Of a stretch of 64,000 nucleotides of DNA, positions 8,152-17,492 are shown piece by piece. Under the pieces are notes generated by a model, which worked only from the letters and a program-made list of their open reading frames with translations, made no database searches and was not told the DNA's origin. Position 1 is the first letter of the stretch. Every line of letters begins with the position of its first letter. The position numbers were made by a program, and so were the translations under genes. Source of the stretch: Fibrobacterota bacterium (lineage in GTDB: Bacteria > Fibrobacterota > Chitinivibrionia > Chitinivibrionales > Chitinispirillaceae); the NCBI GenBank assembly GCA_023436145.1, contig JAEZKP010000073.1, positions 72,229-136,228 on the forward strand, in the 5' to 3' direction.

Positions 8152-11100
8152 TATCTGAAAACCTCCTCAGTCAGTGCTACACTTTCAGTTTCTTTTGATT
8201 CTTCTTTTCTTATCCGCTCCAGAGCATATCGATAATCGATTGGCATCACTTTGACAAACAAGGGGAGCATCTCGGTCCAGTCCCGCAAAATTCTGGTTGC
8301 GTGTTCGCTTCCGGTATATTTAACATGTTCCTCTATCAGGCTGTGAAGGAGGTTTATGTCATCAGGGTCGGAAACCGGTTCGATGTCAACCATTTCCAGA
8401 TTACATTTAGTATCAAAGAGTTGATCCTCATCAAGAATAAAAGCGATACCACCGCTCATTCCTGCGGCAAAATTCACTCCGGTGCGTCCAAGACATACAA
8501 CAACTCCTCCAGTCATGTATTCACAACCGTGATCTCCGACACCTTCCACAACTGCTATAGCTCCGCTGTTACGAACAGCAAACCGTTCACCGGCCATACC
8601 GTTAATGAAAGCTTTCCCTTTTGTGGCTCCGAAAAGGTTGACATTACCGGTAATGATGTTGTTTTCAGCGCGGTAGGTGGCATTTTTGGGGGGATAGATT
8701 ATCAGTTTACCTCCCGAGAGACCTTTTCCGAAGTAATCATTGGCATCCCCTTCAAGTTCAAAGGTAATGCCCGGGGCCAGAAATGCGCCATAACTCTGAC
8801 CTGCAGAACCACTAAATTTGACTGAAATGGTGTCAGCAGGGAGCCCTTTTCCGCCATAACGTTTGGATACCTCAGAGGAGAGGGTTGTACCGATTGTGCG
8901 GTTATAGTTTTTAATTGCCATGTTTAATTGGACCGGAATCTGATTTTCTAATGCATCTTTGGCATTTTTAATAAGTGTATCATCGATGCTTAGAGAAAAG
9001 TCATGCTGCTGTGTGGAAGTGCAGCGCAGGTTGCAACCAGGGTGGGGCTGCGGTTTCATTAATAACCTGGAGAAATCCAGACCTTTTGTTTTGAAATGTT
9101 GAACAGCTTTGTTGACTTCAAGAATATCCACTCTTCCGATCATTTCATCCATGGTACGGAATCCCAATGAGGACATGATTTCCCGCACGTCCTGTGCTAC
9201 ATAGGTCATGAAGTTCATCAGATGCTCAGGTTTCCCGACAAACTTTTCCCGGAGGCGAGGGTCCTGGGTAGCCACTCCCATGGGGCAGGTATTGACATGA
9301 CACTTACGCATCATAATACATCCTAATGCCACCAGTGAAGCGGTTCCGAAACCGTACTCTTCTGCACCAAGTAAAGCAGCGATTACGACATCACGCCCGG
9401 TTCTCATTTGACCATCGGTCTGTACCCTGATTCGGTCCCTGAGACGATTCATAACCAGTGTCTGCTGGGTTTCAGCCAGACCGATTTCCCAGGGAATACC
9501 AGCGTGTTTAATTGAGGAGATGGGTGAATTACCGGTACCTCCATCATGGCCGCTGATAAGCACCATATCTGCTTTTCCTTTGGCGACTCCCGCAGCAACG
9601 GTACCTACTCCCACTTCTGCAACCAACTTGACAGAAATTCTGGCTTGAGGATTGGCATTTTTCAGATCGAAGATTAGCTGTGCCAGATCTTCAATGGAAT
9701 AGATATCATGATGTGGAGGAGGCGAGATAAGAGTTACTCCAGGGGTGCTGTGACGGACTTTAGCTATGATGCTATCGACCTTGAGCCCGGCGAGCTGACC
9801 TCCTTCACCCGGTTTTGCACCCTGAGCCATTTTTATCTGAAGTTCTCTGGAGTTAACCAGATAATTGCTGGTTACTCCGAATCGCCCGGAGGCAACCTGC
9901 TTAATCATGCTTTTTCTGGAATCACCATTGGGCAAGGGGATATACCGCTCTTCATCTTCGCCACCTTCTCCTGAATTACTAGATGCACCCAGCCGATTCA
10001 TTGCGATGGCTATGGTTTCATGGGCTTCTTTACTTATAGAGCCAAAGGACATGGCTGAACTAACAAATCTTTTGAGGATATTTTCCACCGGTTCCACTTC
10101 CTCCAGTGGAATCGCAGTCTGGGGTTTGAAACCGAAAAGTCCCCGTAAAGTACAGAGATTGGTGCTTATATCATTGATTTTTGCAGCATATTGCTTGTAA
10201 ATGTTGTAATTGCTTTCGCGAATTGCCCTGTGAATCAGGGTAATTGCTTCGGGGCTGTAAAGGTGTTTTTCGGAATTTTTACGGAAATGAATATTCCCGC
10301 CCGAATCCAGAGTTTGAAGTTCTGAGATGTTTTTATTGAATGCATTCTGGTGGCGCTGAAGAGTTTCTCTGGCAACGACCTCGATACCTATACCACCGAT
10401 GCGGGAGGATGTGCCAGGGAAGTATTTATTTATAAATTCTTCATTTAAGCCAACAGCTTCCATAATCTGGGCTCCACGGTAACTGCGTATGGTAGATACG
10501 CCCATTTTGGACATTACTTTTAGCAGACCTTTCTTAATGGCGGTAATGTAATGCTCAATAATCTGTTCCAGTCGGATATTTAATTTACCCTGTTCTTTGA
10601 GGTCTGCCAGGATCTCAAATGCCAGGTAGGGGTTAACTGCACTGGCACCGAAACTGATCAGAGTGGCAAAATGCATCACATCGCGAGCTTCACCGGTTTC
10701 GACGACAAGCCCGGTGAGCTGTCGTTTTTGAACTCTGACCAGATGATTGTGAACTGCAGAGGTTGCCAGAAGAGAAGGAATCGGAGCCATGGTTTCATTG
10801 ACATTACGATCGGAAAGGATGATTAAAGAGTATCCTTCATCCACTTTCTGTTCTGCTGTTTTGCAAAGCTCTTCTATAGCAGGTTCCAGAGCGTTTTCCC
10901 CTCCGGAAGCATTGAAAGTGATAGGAAGAACACAGGCCCGATATCCTTCGATATCCAGATTTCTCAATTTGAGCATATCGTCATTGGAGAGGACCGGATG
11001 GGGAAGTTTAAGTTGGTGACAATGTTCCGGAGTTTCATTGAGCAGGTTACCCTCTCTTCCGATAAAACTCATAAGAGACATGACCAGGTTTTCACGATAA

Positions 11101-12677
11101 GGATCTATAGGAGGATTGGTTACCTGAGCAAAAAGTTGCTTGAAATAATTGAAAAGAAGCTGTGGTTTTTCGGAAAGTACAGCAAGTGCTGTATCGTTAC
11201 CCATGGAGCTAACTGGTTCCTGGGCATTTTCAGCCATGGAGGTAAGTGAAGTTTTGATATCTTCCAGGGTATAACCAAAAATCCAGGTGCGGCGAGTCAG
11301 AGACTCATGGTCAATCTCCACCGGTCCTGGGACCTGGAAAAGACCTTTAAGTTCGATACGATTGTTTTGAAGCCAGCGGCGGTAAGGTTTACGTCTGGAG
11401 ATTGATGCTTTTATTTCATTGTCAAACATAATGCGTTTGGTTGCAGTATCGACCAGAAACATTTTTCCCGGAGCCAGCCGTCCTTTTTGAAGTACATCTT
11501 CGGGGGCTATTTCCAGGACCCCGGTTTCTGAGGCCATGACAACTTTGCCACTTTTGGTAATGGTATAACGTGCGGGGCGCAGGCCGTTACGGTCAAGAGT
11601 GGCACCGATTTTCACTCCATCGGTGAATGCTAATGCTGCAGGCCCATCCCAAGGTTCCATTATTGACGCATGGTATTCATAGAAAGCGCGTTTGTCTTCA
11701 CTTATGTAATATTTGGCACCGAATGCTTCCGGAACCATCATTGCCATAGTATGTTCTATGGTGCGTCCACTGGCAGTGATCAGTTCGAAGACATTATCAA
11801 AGATTCCCGAGTCGCTCATTTCCAAGCTGACAATAGGAAACAGCTTGGAGATCTCATCTGCAAAAAGTGGTGAGGAGAGTGTTTTTTCTCTGGCAATCAT
11901 TTTGTTGAGATTCCCCCTGAGGGTGTTAATCTCCCCATTATGGGCGACGTAGCGGAATGGCTGGGACAGCGGCCATGATGGAAATGTATTAGTACTGTAG
12001 CGTTGATGAACCAGTGCTATAGCACTTTGCATATCAGGATCGGTGAGATCAGGATAGAAGTACTCAAACTGAGGGGCAACAAACATTCCCTTATAAACGA
12101 TTGTTTTACAGCTGAAAGAGCAGATATAGAATTCTTCGATGCTCAGCTGTGAGGCATGTGCCTGTTGTTCCATACATTTACGAACAATATAGAGTTTCCG
12201 TTCTAATGCGGGACCGCTCAGAGAGCCGAAGGAGACAAAGACCTGGCTGATAAAAGGCATTGATGATGCAGCCATATCTCCCAGGCATTCGGGGCAGACC
12301 GGAACATCCCGCCAACCCAGAACAGTTCCACCCTCAGCACAAGTCGTTTCGTTTATAAGCTTTATGGCAGCCTCGCGTTTGGTGCTGTTTTGCGGCAGAT
12401 AAAGCATAGCTACGCCGTAAAAGCCTTCTTTGGGCAGGTTTATTTCCAGTCTGGAACATTCTTTCATGAAAAAGGTGTGCGGAATCTGAACCAGCATACC
12501 AGCTCCATCACCTGTTTTTGAATCACCACCCAAGGCTCCCCGGTGTGCGAGATTTTTTAAAATAGTGATTCCATCAGTGACGATCTGATGAGTACGCTGA
12601 CCATCAATATTGACTACGAAACCGACACCGCAACTGTCATGTTCGTATAACGGATCATAGAGCCCCTGTTTTTTCAT
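8151..12677 (-). CDS. gltB: Glutamate synthase large subunit
   Basis: 1508 residues, full length. The class II glutamine amidotransferase nucleophile is Cys16 (EHDSCGVGF), exposed after removal of a 15-residue propeptide as in other GltB proteins. The central and FMN-binding domains follow (VRHSTPGVTLISPPPHHD, ISGHDGGTGNSP). The 3Fe-4S cluster motif is CIMMRKCHVNTCPMGV. The C-terminal GXGXG beta-helix includes GDANDYFGKGLSGGKL. It forms the GS-GOGAT cycle with glnN, which is transcribed divergently. An AAGGAG lies only one base before the ATG, and a GAGG ten bases before it is the better-spaced ribosome binding site. Confidence 0.98.
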   Translation of the reverse strand: MKKQGLYDPLYEHDSCGVGFVVNIDGQRTHQIVTDGITILKNLAHRGALGGDSKTGDGAGMLVQIPHTFFMKECSRLEINLPKEGFYGVAMLYLPQNSTKREAAIKLINETTCAEGGTVLGWRDVPVCPECLGDMAASSMPFISQVFVSFGSLSGPALERKLYIVRKCMEQQAHASQLSIEEFYICSFSCKTIVYKGMFVAPQFEYFYPDLTDPDMQSAIALVHQRYSTNTFPSWPLSQPFRYVAHNGEINTLRGNLNKMIAREKTLSSPLFADEISKLFPIVSLEMSDSGIFDNVFELITASGRTIEHTMAMMVPEAFGAKYYISEDKRAFYEYHASIMEPWDGPAALAFTDGVKIGATLDRNGLRPARYTITKSGKVVMASETGVLEIAPEDVLQKGRLAPGKMFLVDTATKRIMFDNEIKASISRRKPYRRWLQNNRIELKGLFQVPGPVEIDHESLTRRTWIFGYTLEDIKTSLTSMAENAQEPVSSMGNDTALAVLSEKPQLLFNYFKQLFAQVTNPPIDPYRENLVMSLMSFIGREGNLLNETPEHCHQLKLPHPVLSNDDMLKLRNLDIEGYRACVLPITFNASGGENALEPAIEELCKTAEQKVDEGYSLIILSDRNVNETMAPIPSLLATSAVHNHLVRVQKRQLTGLVVETGEARDVMHFATLISFGASAVNPYLAFEILADLKEQGKLNIRLEQIIEHYITAIKKGLLKVMSKMGVSTIRSYRGAQIMEAVGLNEEFINKYFPGTSSRIGGIGIEVVARETLQRHQNAFNKNISELQTLDSGGNIHFRKNSEKHLYSPEAITLIHRAIRESNYNIYKQYAAKINDISTNLCTLRGLFGFKPQTAIPLEEVEPVENILKRFVSSAMSFGSISKEAHETIAIAMNRLGASSNSGEGGEDEERYIPLPNGDSRKSMIKQVASGRFGVTSNYLVNSRELQIKMAQGAKPGEGGQLAGLKVDSIIAKVRHSTPGVTLISPPPHHDIYSIEDLAQLIFDLKNANPQARISVKLVAEVGVGTVAAGVAKGKADMVLISGHDGGTGNSPISSIKHAGIPWEIGLAETQQTLVMNRLRDRIRVQTDGQMRTGRDVVIAALLGAEEYGFGTASLVALGCIMMRKCHVNTCPMGVATQDPRLREKFVGKPEHLMNFMTYVAQDVREIMSSLGFRTMDEMIGRVDILEVNKAVQHFKTKGLDFSRLLMKPQPHPGCNLRCTSTQQHDFSLSIDDTLIKNAKDALENQIPVQLNMAIKNYNRTIGTTLSSEVSKRYGGKGLPADTISVKFSGSAGQSYGAFLAPGITFELEGDANDYFGKGLSGGKLIIYPPKNATYRAENNIITGNVNLFGATKGKAFINGMAGERFAVRNSGAIAVVEGVGDHGCEYMTGGVVVCLGRTGVNFAAGMSGGIAFILDEDQLFDTKCNLEMVDIEPVSDPDDINLLHSLIEEHVKYTGSEHATRILRDWTEMLPLFVKVMPIDYRYALERIRKEESKETESVALTEEVFR

Positions 12678-13125
12678 GCTCCTTAAACCTCAGTAAATAT
12701 AAATGTGATAAGTTAATTAACTGTTTATAAGTACCAGAAAATTTATCCCAATCTGGTCTGGGGGTAATCAGAATTTTTTAGTGGAAATGGATTAAATTTG
12801 GAAGTGGAATGCCAGAAAAAAGAATTTGATACGTATAGTAAAGCTGCTGAAAATTCTTTGGGAGTAAACTACCATATGTAATTAAATGCCTTTTATTTTT
12901 TTCTGCCCCTGTTTTTTACGGAACTACAGGATCAGGTCTTTTCCTAGTTTTAAAAACAAAGTTGAAAATATAAATCTTTAGCTATTTTTGTTCCAGTCTA
13001 AAATAGTTTTTAGCTTTCAATTTTTCCGAATTTAATCTACCATAGTATAATCGAATTTTTAGCTTATTATTATAAATTTTACATTATCTTTTTGGAAACA
13101 AAAAAAAATCATTCTGCTGATACAA

Positions 13126-13142
13126 TTCTGTACTAAACAGAA
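13126..13142. promoter_or_regulatory. Inverted repeat, candidate activator site upstream of glnN
   Basis: TTCTGT and ACAGAA form perfect 6-base arms around 5 bases. The site lies about 90 bases upstream of the sigma-54 promoter, a usual distance for an enhancer-binding protein. It does not match the proteobacterial NtrC consensus. Confidence 0.35.
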
Positions 13143-13228
13143 CTGATTTTGACACAAAAATGTATCGGCGAAAAACGGATGCTGATGAATAGGCATATCC
13201 AGAATTCAGGAAGATAGGGTTTCAACTA

Positions 13229-13244
13229 TGGCATAAATATTGCA
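13229..13244 (+). promoter_or_regulatory. Sigma-54 (-24/-12) promoter of glnN
   Basis: TGGCATAAATATTGCA has the invariant GG (13230-13231) and GC (13242-13243) separated by exactly 10 bases and matches TGGCAY-N5-TTGCA. Transcription would start near 13255, giving a leader of about 130 bases before the glnN ATG. Sigma-54 needs an ATP-dependent activator, so glnN expression is probably switched by nitrogen status. Confidence 0.75.
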
Positions 13245-13387
13245 CAGTACTGGCAGCAAAAGGAAAAGAGATTATTTTTTGGTATTTGATCGTAATGTTA
13301 ATTTAGCTGTTTTAAACAGAGTCAGAGAATTAGTATGGATACATATAATGAATTAAATGTCACCGGTTTTTTTAGAGAAAGGTTTCT

Positions 13388-15583
13388 ATGAGCAGTCGAA
13401 GTGAAGTAACTCAAATGATCGAACCGATTGAGGTTGAGAGAGTAGAATTACCGCTTAAAGTGTCCAGCTATTTTGGTGAGAACACTTTCAGTGAGATAAT
13501 TATGCAGAAGATGGTTTCAGAGAAGACTTTCAAAGCTTTTAAGAAATGGCAGGAGGAAGGGGTTGTGATAAGCATGGCCCAGGCAGATGAGATAGCGCAC
13601 TCTATGAAAGAGTGGGCGATTTCTAAAGGTGTCAGCTCCTATACTCACTGGTTTCAGCCCATGACCGGCTTGACTGCAGAGAAGCACGATTCCTTTATTT
13701 CCATAAGCAGCTCCGGAATAGTGATGGAGAAATTTACTGGTAGTAAACTGATTCAGGGTGAACCGGACGCATCATCATTTCCATCCGGAGGTATTCGGGC
13801 AACGTTTGAAGCCAGAGGATATACTGCATGGGATCCGTCTTCTCCAGCTTTTATAACAGAGGTGGATAAAGGCAAAACTCTTTGCATACCAACCATTTTC
13901 ATTTCTTACACCGGTGAAGCTCTTGACAAGAAACTTCCGCTTTTACGAAGCGATGCAGCTATCTGCAAATCAGCTCTTGAGCTGCTTAAGCTTTTCGGGC
14001 ATACAGATGTCAAACAGGTATATTCAACCTGCGGGCCGGAGCAGGAATATTTTCTTATAGATGAAGCTTATTATCGGATGAGAACCGATCTTCTTTTAGC
14101 CAACCGGACACTAATTGGAGCCGGATCGCCAAAGGGACAGCAGCTTGAAGATCAGTATTTCGGATCGATTAAGGATCGTGTCCTCAATTATATGCATGAA
14201 GTGGCAGAGGAAGCATACAGGCTTGGCATACCGGTAACAACCCGTCATAACGAGGTTGCTCCACATCAGTTTGAATTTGCACCGATTTTTGAAAGAGCAA
14301 ACCTGGCTGCTGATCACAACCAGCTCCTTATGGATATCATGAAAAGAGTTGCACACCGTCACAAGCTGGTATGTCTGCTTCATGAAAAACCATTCGCAGG
14401 TGTAAACGGTAGCGGAAAACATCTGAACTGGTCGATGTCAGATGATAAAGGAAACAACCTGCTTAACCCTGGAGATACACCTGAGGAGAATCTTCAGTTT
14501 CTGGCGGTGCTTACTGCAGTGATCCATGCGGTTTATAATCATGCAGATCTGCTTCGCGCTTCAGTTGCCTCTGCAGGCAATGAGCACCGTCTGGGGGCCA
14601 ATGAGGCACCTCCAGCTATAGTGAGTATTTTTCTGGGTGAGCAGCTGACTAAGATTGTAAATATGCTGGAGAGCGGTAAAATAGAGAAAGGGCAGCGTCA
14701 GGATCTCATTGACCTGGGTGTAAAGTTGCTTCCCAGATTCACCAAAGATACAACCGATCGCAACCGTACTTCTCCGTTTGCATTTACTGGTGCAAAGTTT
14801 GAGTTTAGAGCTGTCGGTAGTTCGATGAACATTTCCACCTCTATTGCAGTTGTCAACACCGTGGTTGCCGATTCCCTGGCGGTTGTGACTGAGAGAATAA
14901 AAGCTGAGTCAGCTAAAACACCTGACTTCAAAGATGCGGTTTTAAAAGTGCTTTCAGGTATGATTAAAGAATCCAAAGCAATCCTTTTTGAGGGAAACAA
15001 TTACTCTGAAGAGTGGGTGAAGGAGGCTGCAAAACGCGGGCTACCCAATGTGGCATCTACTGCGGAGGCTTTGAAAGCTTTTGTTAAACCAAAGGCGATC
15101 GATCTGTTTGAGCGTCATGGCGTGTTCTCTAAAGTTGAACTTCAGGCTCGCTACACCATCTGGCTGGAAATCTATGAAAAGATGATCGATATTGAAGCCC
15201 GAGCGCTGGCGGAGATGGTAAAAACCCAGGTTATACCTGCTGCAATTGAATATCAGACTGAAATAGCAAGTGGTTTGGAGATTCTTAAAGATCTTACAGA
15301 TTCCAAAACCATCGAGGTAGTAGAAGGTGCTATTGAAGACCGCAAGCAGCTTCTGTCTGGACTTACCGCTGATATTTATTACATCAGGAAAAATTTAAAG
15401 GAGATGGAAGATTTGCTGCATAAAGCACATTCGCTTGATCTGGAGGCTAGAACTGCAATGTTTTTCTCGGATCTTAAGCCGCATATGCTTCATATCCGCA
15501 AGCATGTGGATGCTCTGGAGAGTGTAATGCCTGATTCCATGTGGATATTACCTAAATACAGAGAAATGCTTTTTATCAGCTGA
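13388..15583 (+). CDS. glnN: Glutamine synthetase type III
   Basis: 731 residues, the size of GSIII and far longer than GSI (about 470). It makes glutamine from glutamate, ammonia and ATP in the cytoplasm. Recognisable motifs: GPEQEYFLIDEAYY (metal ligands), TTRHNEVAPHQFEFAPIF, the ATP-site GSGKHLNWS and RNRTSPFAFTGAKFEFR. The GSIII-specific N-terminal region (about 1-150) and the helical C-terminal extension (about 590-731) are both present. AGAAAGG precedes the ATG. It is driven by a sigma-54 promoter and closed by a terminator. No GSI gene is in the window. Confidence 0.96.
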   Translation: MSSRSEVTQMIEPIEVERVELPLKVSSYFGENTFSEIIMQKMVSEKTFKAFKKWQEEGVVISMAQADEIAHSMKEWAISKGVSSYTHWFQPMTGLTAEKHDSFISISSSGIVMEKFTGSKLIQGEPDASSFPSGGIRATFEARGYTAWDPSSPAFITEVDKGKTLCIPTIFISYTGEALDKKLPLLRSDAAICKSALELLKLFGHTDVKQVYSTCGPEQEYFLIDEAYYRMRTDLLLANRTLIGAGSPKGQQLEDQYFGSIKDRVLNYMHEVAEEAYRLGIPVTTRHNEVAPHQFEFAPIFERANLAADHNQLLMDIMKRVAHRHKLVCLLHEKPFAGVNGSGKHLNWSMSDDKGNNLLNPGDTPEENLQFLAVLTAVIHAVYNHADLLRASVASAGNEHRLGANEAPPAIVSIFLGEQLTKIVNMLESGKIEKGQRQDLIDLGVKLLPRFTKDTTDRNRTSPFAFTGAKFEFRAVGSSMNISTSIAVVNTVVADSLAVVTERIKAESAKTPDFKDAVLKVLSGMIKESKAILFEGNNYSEEWVKEAAKRGLPNVASTAEALKAFVKPKAIDLFERHGVFSKVELQARYTIWLEIYEKMIDIEARALAEMVKTQVIPAAIEYQTEIASGLEILKDLTDSKTIEVVEGAIEDRKQLLSGLTADIYYIRKNLKEMEDLLHKAHSLDLEARTAMFFSDLKPHMLHIRKHVDALESVMPDSMWILPKYREMLFIS

Positions 15584-15612
15584 CAGTTGACTACAGGGTA
15601 ATAAAAAGAGGG

Positions 15613-15644
15613 AAGGAGGTCCCAAATCGGGGTCTCCTTTTTTA
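15613..15644 (+). terminator. Terminator after glnN
   Basis: AAGGAGGTCCC folds with GGGGTCTCCTT (two G-T wobbles) around AAATC, followed directly by a T-run. Confidence 0.75.
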
Positions 15645-15670
15645 TTTTCTGCATATGTTGCCGCCTAAAT

Positions 15671-15735
15671 ATAGCTGGGTTTACATTACAGCTATCAGAA
15701 TACCTCCCAGAGGTTGTTTATTTTTTATAAAAGTC
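15671..15735 (+). other. Inverted repeats downstream of glnN
   Basis: A perfect 7-base repeat (ATAGCTG at 15671-15677 with CAGCTAT at 15689-15695) is followed by a short hairpin (ACCTC/GAGGT, 15712-15724) and a T-rich run. The second hairpin may be a back-up terminator for glnN. No gene is seen between glnN and the TPR gene. Confidence 0.35.
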
Positions 15736-15870
15736 TCTTGCACATTTTTCAATCATAGTTTATGCTTTAATAGATTGTAAATTGCATGCTGAACTTCAGA
15801 GTTAAAAAACCTCAGCAGTTGAATAATTTCCAGAGAGCGCTGGTTTTCAGTACAGGGGAAAGTTTTTTAA

Positions 15871-17352
15871 ATGGTTGTGGCAGAAAATAGTTTTAATTTA
15901 ATTATGGAGTTAAATGAAAATTCAGATCCGGTATTGGACAGGCTTCGTCTGGCTCACAAAGCAGATCCCGGGAATGTTGAGAATACCATCAGGTTAATTC
16001 AGTATTTATCGGATCAGGGATGGTATAATGAAGCTTTAGATATTGCCAGGGAAGCAATGGAGAAAGATGGGCAGAACTATGTCTTGGTTCTGGAGTATGG
16101 AAACACCTGTTGCAGGAAAAATGATTTGAAGGAAGCGGAGCAAGCTTTTCTGAGGCTTACGAAGATGAAGCCTGGCAGGATTGAGGGATGGAATAACCTG
16201 GGGATTGTACAATTACAGATGTCGGAACTGGAAAAGGCGGGTGAGGCATTTGCAAAAGTACTTTCTATTGAGCCGGAAAATCCGGGAGCTCTGATGAATA
16301 TGGGCAATCATTATTCCAATAAAGGTGATCTGGTAAAGGCCAGAGAATATTTCGAACACGCTGTTAAGGTGCGGCCTGATTTTACCGATGCCTGGTTTAA
16401 TCTGGGGAACGTGCTTCTTGCACAGAACGATTTCCAGGGTGCCAGAGCTGCTTTTGAAAAAGCTTTGAAATATCAGGAGAATTTCTCATCTGCTTTGAAA
16501 AATATGGGATATGCCTGGGAGAAGAGTGACAATATTGAAAATGCAGAGCAATGTTATCTTCGGGCGATAGAATTGAACAAGGCCGATTTTTCTCTCAGAG
16601 TAAATCTGGGCAATCTTTACTTAAAGCAGAGAAAATATGATGATGCCAAGAAGTGTTTTCTTAAGGCAGTCAAATTGGCTCCACATATGCTTGCTGGATG
16701 GATGGGGTTGCGCCATTTGTCATTGGCCAAAGGGGATCTGAATACTTTTATCCGGGCGACTCTGGCGATACTTCCAAGGTTAGATGAAGAGACTCTGGCT
16801 CAGAGTATTGAGATTCTTTACGGGTTGAATCAGATTGAAAAAGCAGAGGAGATACTTGCTCAGGCAGACCGGTTGGGTCGTAAAGGTGATGCTTTGGATC
16901 TTCAGAGGCTACTGATTTATCAGAGGAAAAATGTTTATCCCGGAAAAGTTGCCGCCATTTATAAGCGACTATCTGAGCAGGAGGTTCTTACAGATCAGCT
17001 CCGAAAGGGCTTAGCCCGTTTTGCTTTGAATAATCATGAGTTTGAGACAGCAATCAGTCATGTAGAGAAGATGACAAAACCAGACAGTGCTTCAAGCAGC
17101 ATTTTATGGCGTGCGCTGCTTGCCAGAAAGGAAGAAAGAAGAGTAAAGCAGCTTATTCAGCAGCATATAAAGGAAGACCCGGATTATTTTGACAGCTGGT
17201 TCATATTGGCAGCTATTGAGGCGTCCAGAGGGAACCGGGTCCGTGCTGAGCGTTTTCTGATAAAAGCCCTGGAAAATGGTTTTACCAACATCGAGGAGCT
17301 TAATCAATATGGTTATCTGAAGCAGATTTTTGAATCACTGAGTCCCCAATAA
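15871..17352 (+). CDS. Tetratricopeptide repeat protein
   Basis: 493 residues, all helical. About ten TPR units cover residues 20-290, with typical positions such as AWFNLGNVLLAQNDFQGA, SALKNMGYAWEKSDNIENA and SLRVNLGNLYLKQRKYDDA. More degenerate repeats follow to the C-terminus. There is no signal peptide or membrane segment, so it is probably a cytoplasmic scaffold. Its partner is unknown. The start is uncertain: the ATG at 15871 has only a distant GGGGA, and an in-frame ATG at 15904 is an alternative. A good promoter follows this gene, so the next genes are a separate unit. Confidence 0.85.
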   Translation: MVVAENSFNLIMELNENSDPVLDRLRLAHKADPGNVENTIRLIQYLSDQGWYNEALDIAREAMEKDGQNYVLVLEYGNTCCRKNDLKEAEQAFLRLTKMKPGRIEGWNNLGIVQLQMSELEKAGEAFAKVLSIEPENPGALMNMGNHYSNKGDLVKAREYFEHAVKVRPDFTDAWFNLGNVLLAQNDFQGARAAFEKALKYQENFSSALKNMGYAWEKSDNIENAEQCYLRAIELNKADFSLRVNLGNLYLKQRKYDDAKKCFLKAVKLAPHMLAGWMGLRHLSLAKGDLNTFIRATLAILPRLDEETLAQSIEILYGLNQIEKAEEILAQADRLGRKGDALDLQRLLIYQRKNVYPGKVAAIYKRLSEQEVLTDQLRKGLARFALNNHEFETAISHVEKMTKPDSASSSILWRALLARKEERRVKQLIQQHIKEDPDYFDSWFILAAIEASRGNRVRAERFLIKALENGFTNIEELNQYGYLKQIFESLSPQ

Positions 17353-17372
17353 ATGTCTAATAATTATTGTTG

Positions 17373-17401
17373 TTGACAAAATCAGAAAAAAAGATTACTA
17401 T
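17373..17401 (+). promoter_or_regulatory. Sigma-70 promoter for the coiled-coil/AraC pair
   Basis: A perfect TTGACA (17373-17378), a 17-base spacer and TACTAT (17396-17401) lie about 90 bases before the ATG at 17493. Confidence 0.6.
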
Positions 17402-17492
17402 TGATGTGCGCGGTTTATTTATTTTAATTTGAGCGGGTATTGTACAGGGCAGCTAACCGAGTATAGTATTTCTGTTTTGAAAGGAATTCAAG

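Larger units (their letters stand above)
12678..13387. other. 710-base divergent regulatory region between gltB and glnN
   Basis: AT-rich and without a credible coding frame. It holds a sigma-54 promoter for glnN (13229-13244) and an inverted repeat upstream of it (13126-13142). No sigma-54 promoter facing gltB was found on the minus strand. Smaller inverted repeats occur but none looks like a known riboswitch. Confidence 0.7.

Noticed and set aside
8301..8825. 174-codon plus-strand frame inside gltB
   Set aside because: It is antisense to a certain gltB domain and follows from that gene's codon use.
12678..13228. Sigma-54 promoter on the minus strand for gltB
   Set aside because: No GG-N10-GC pair in the required context was found on the minus strand.
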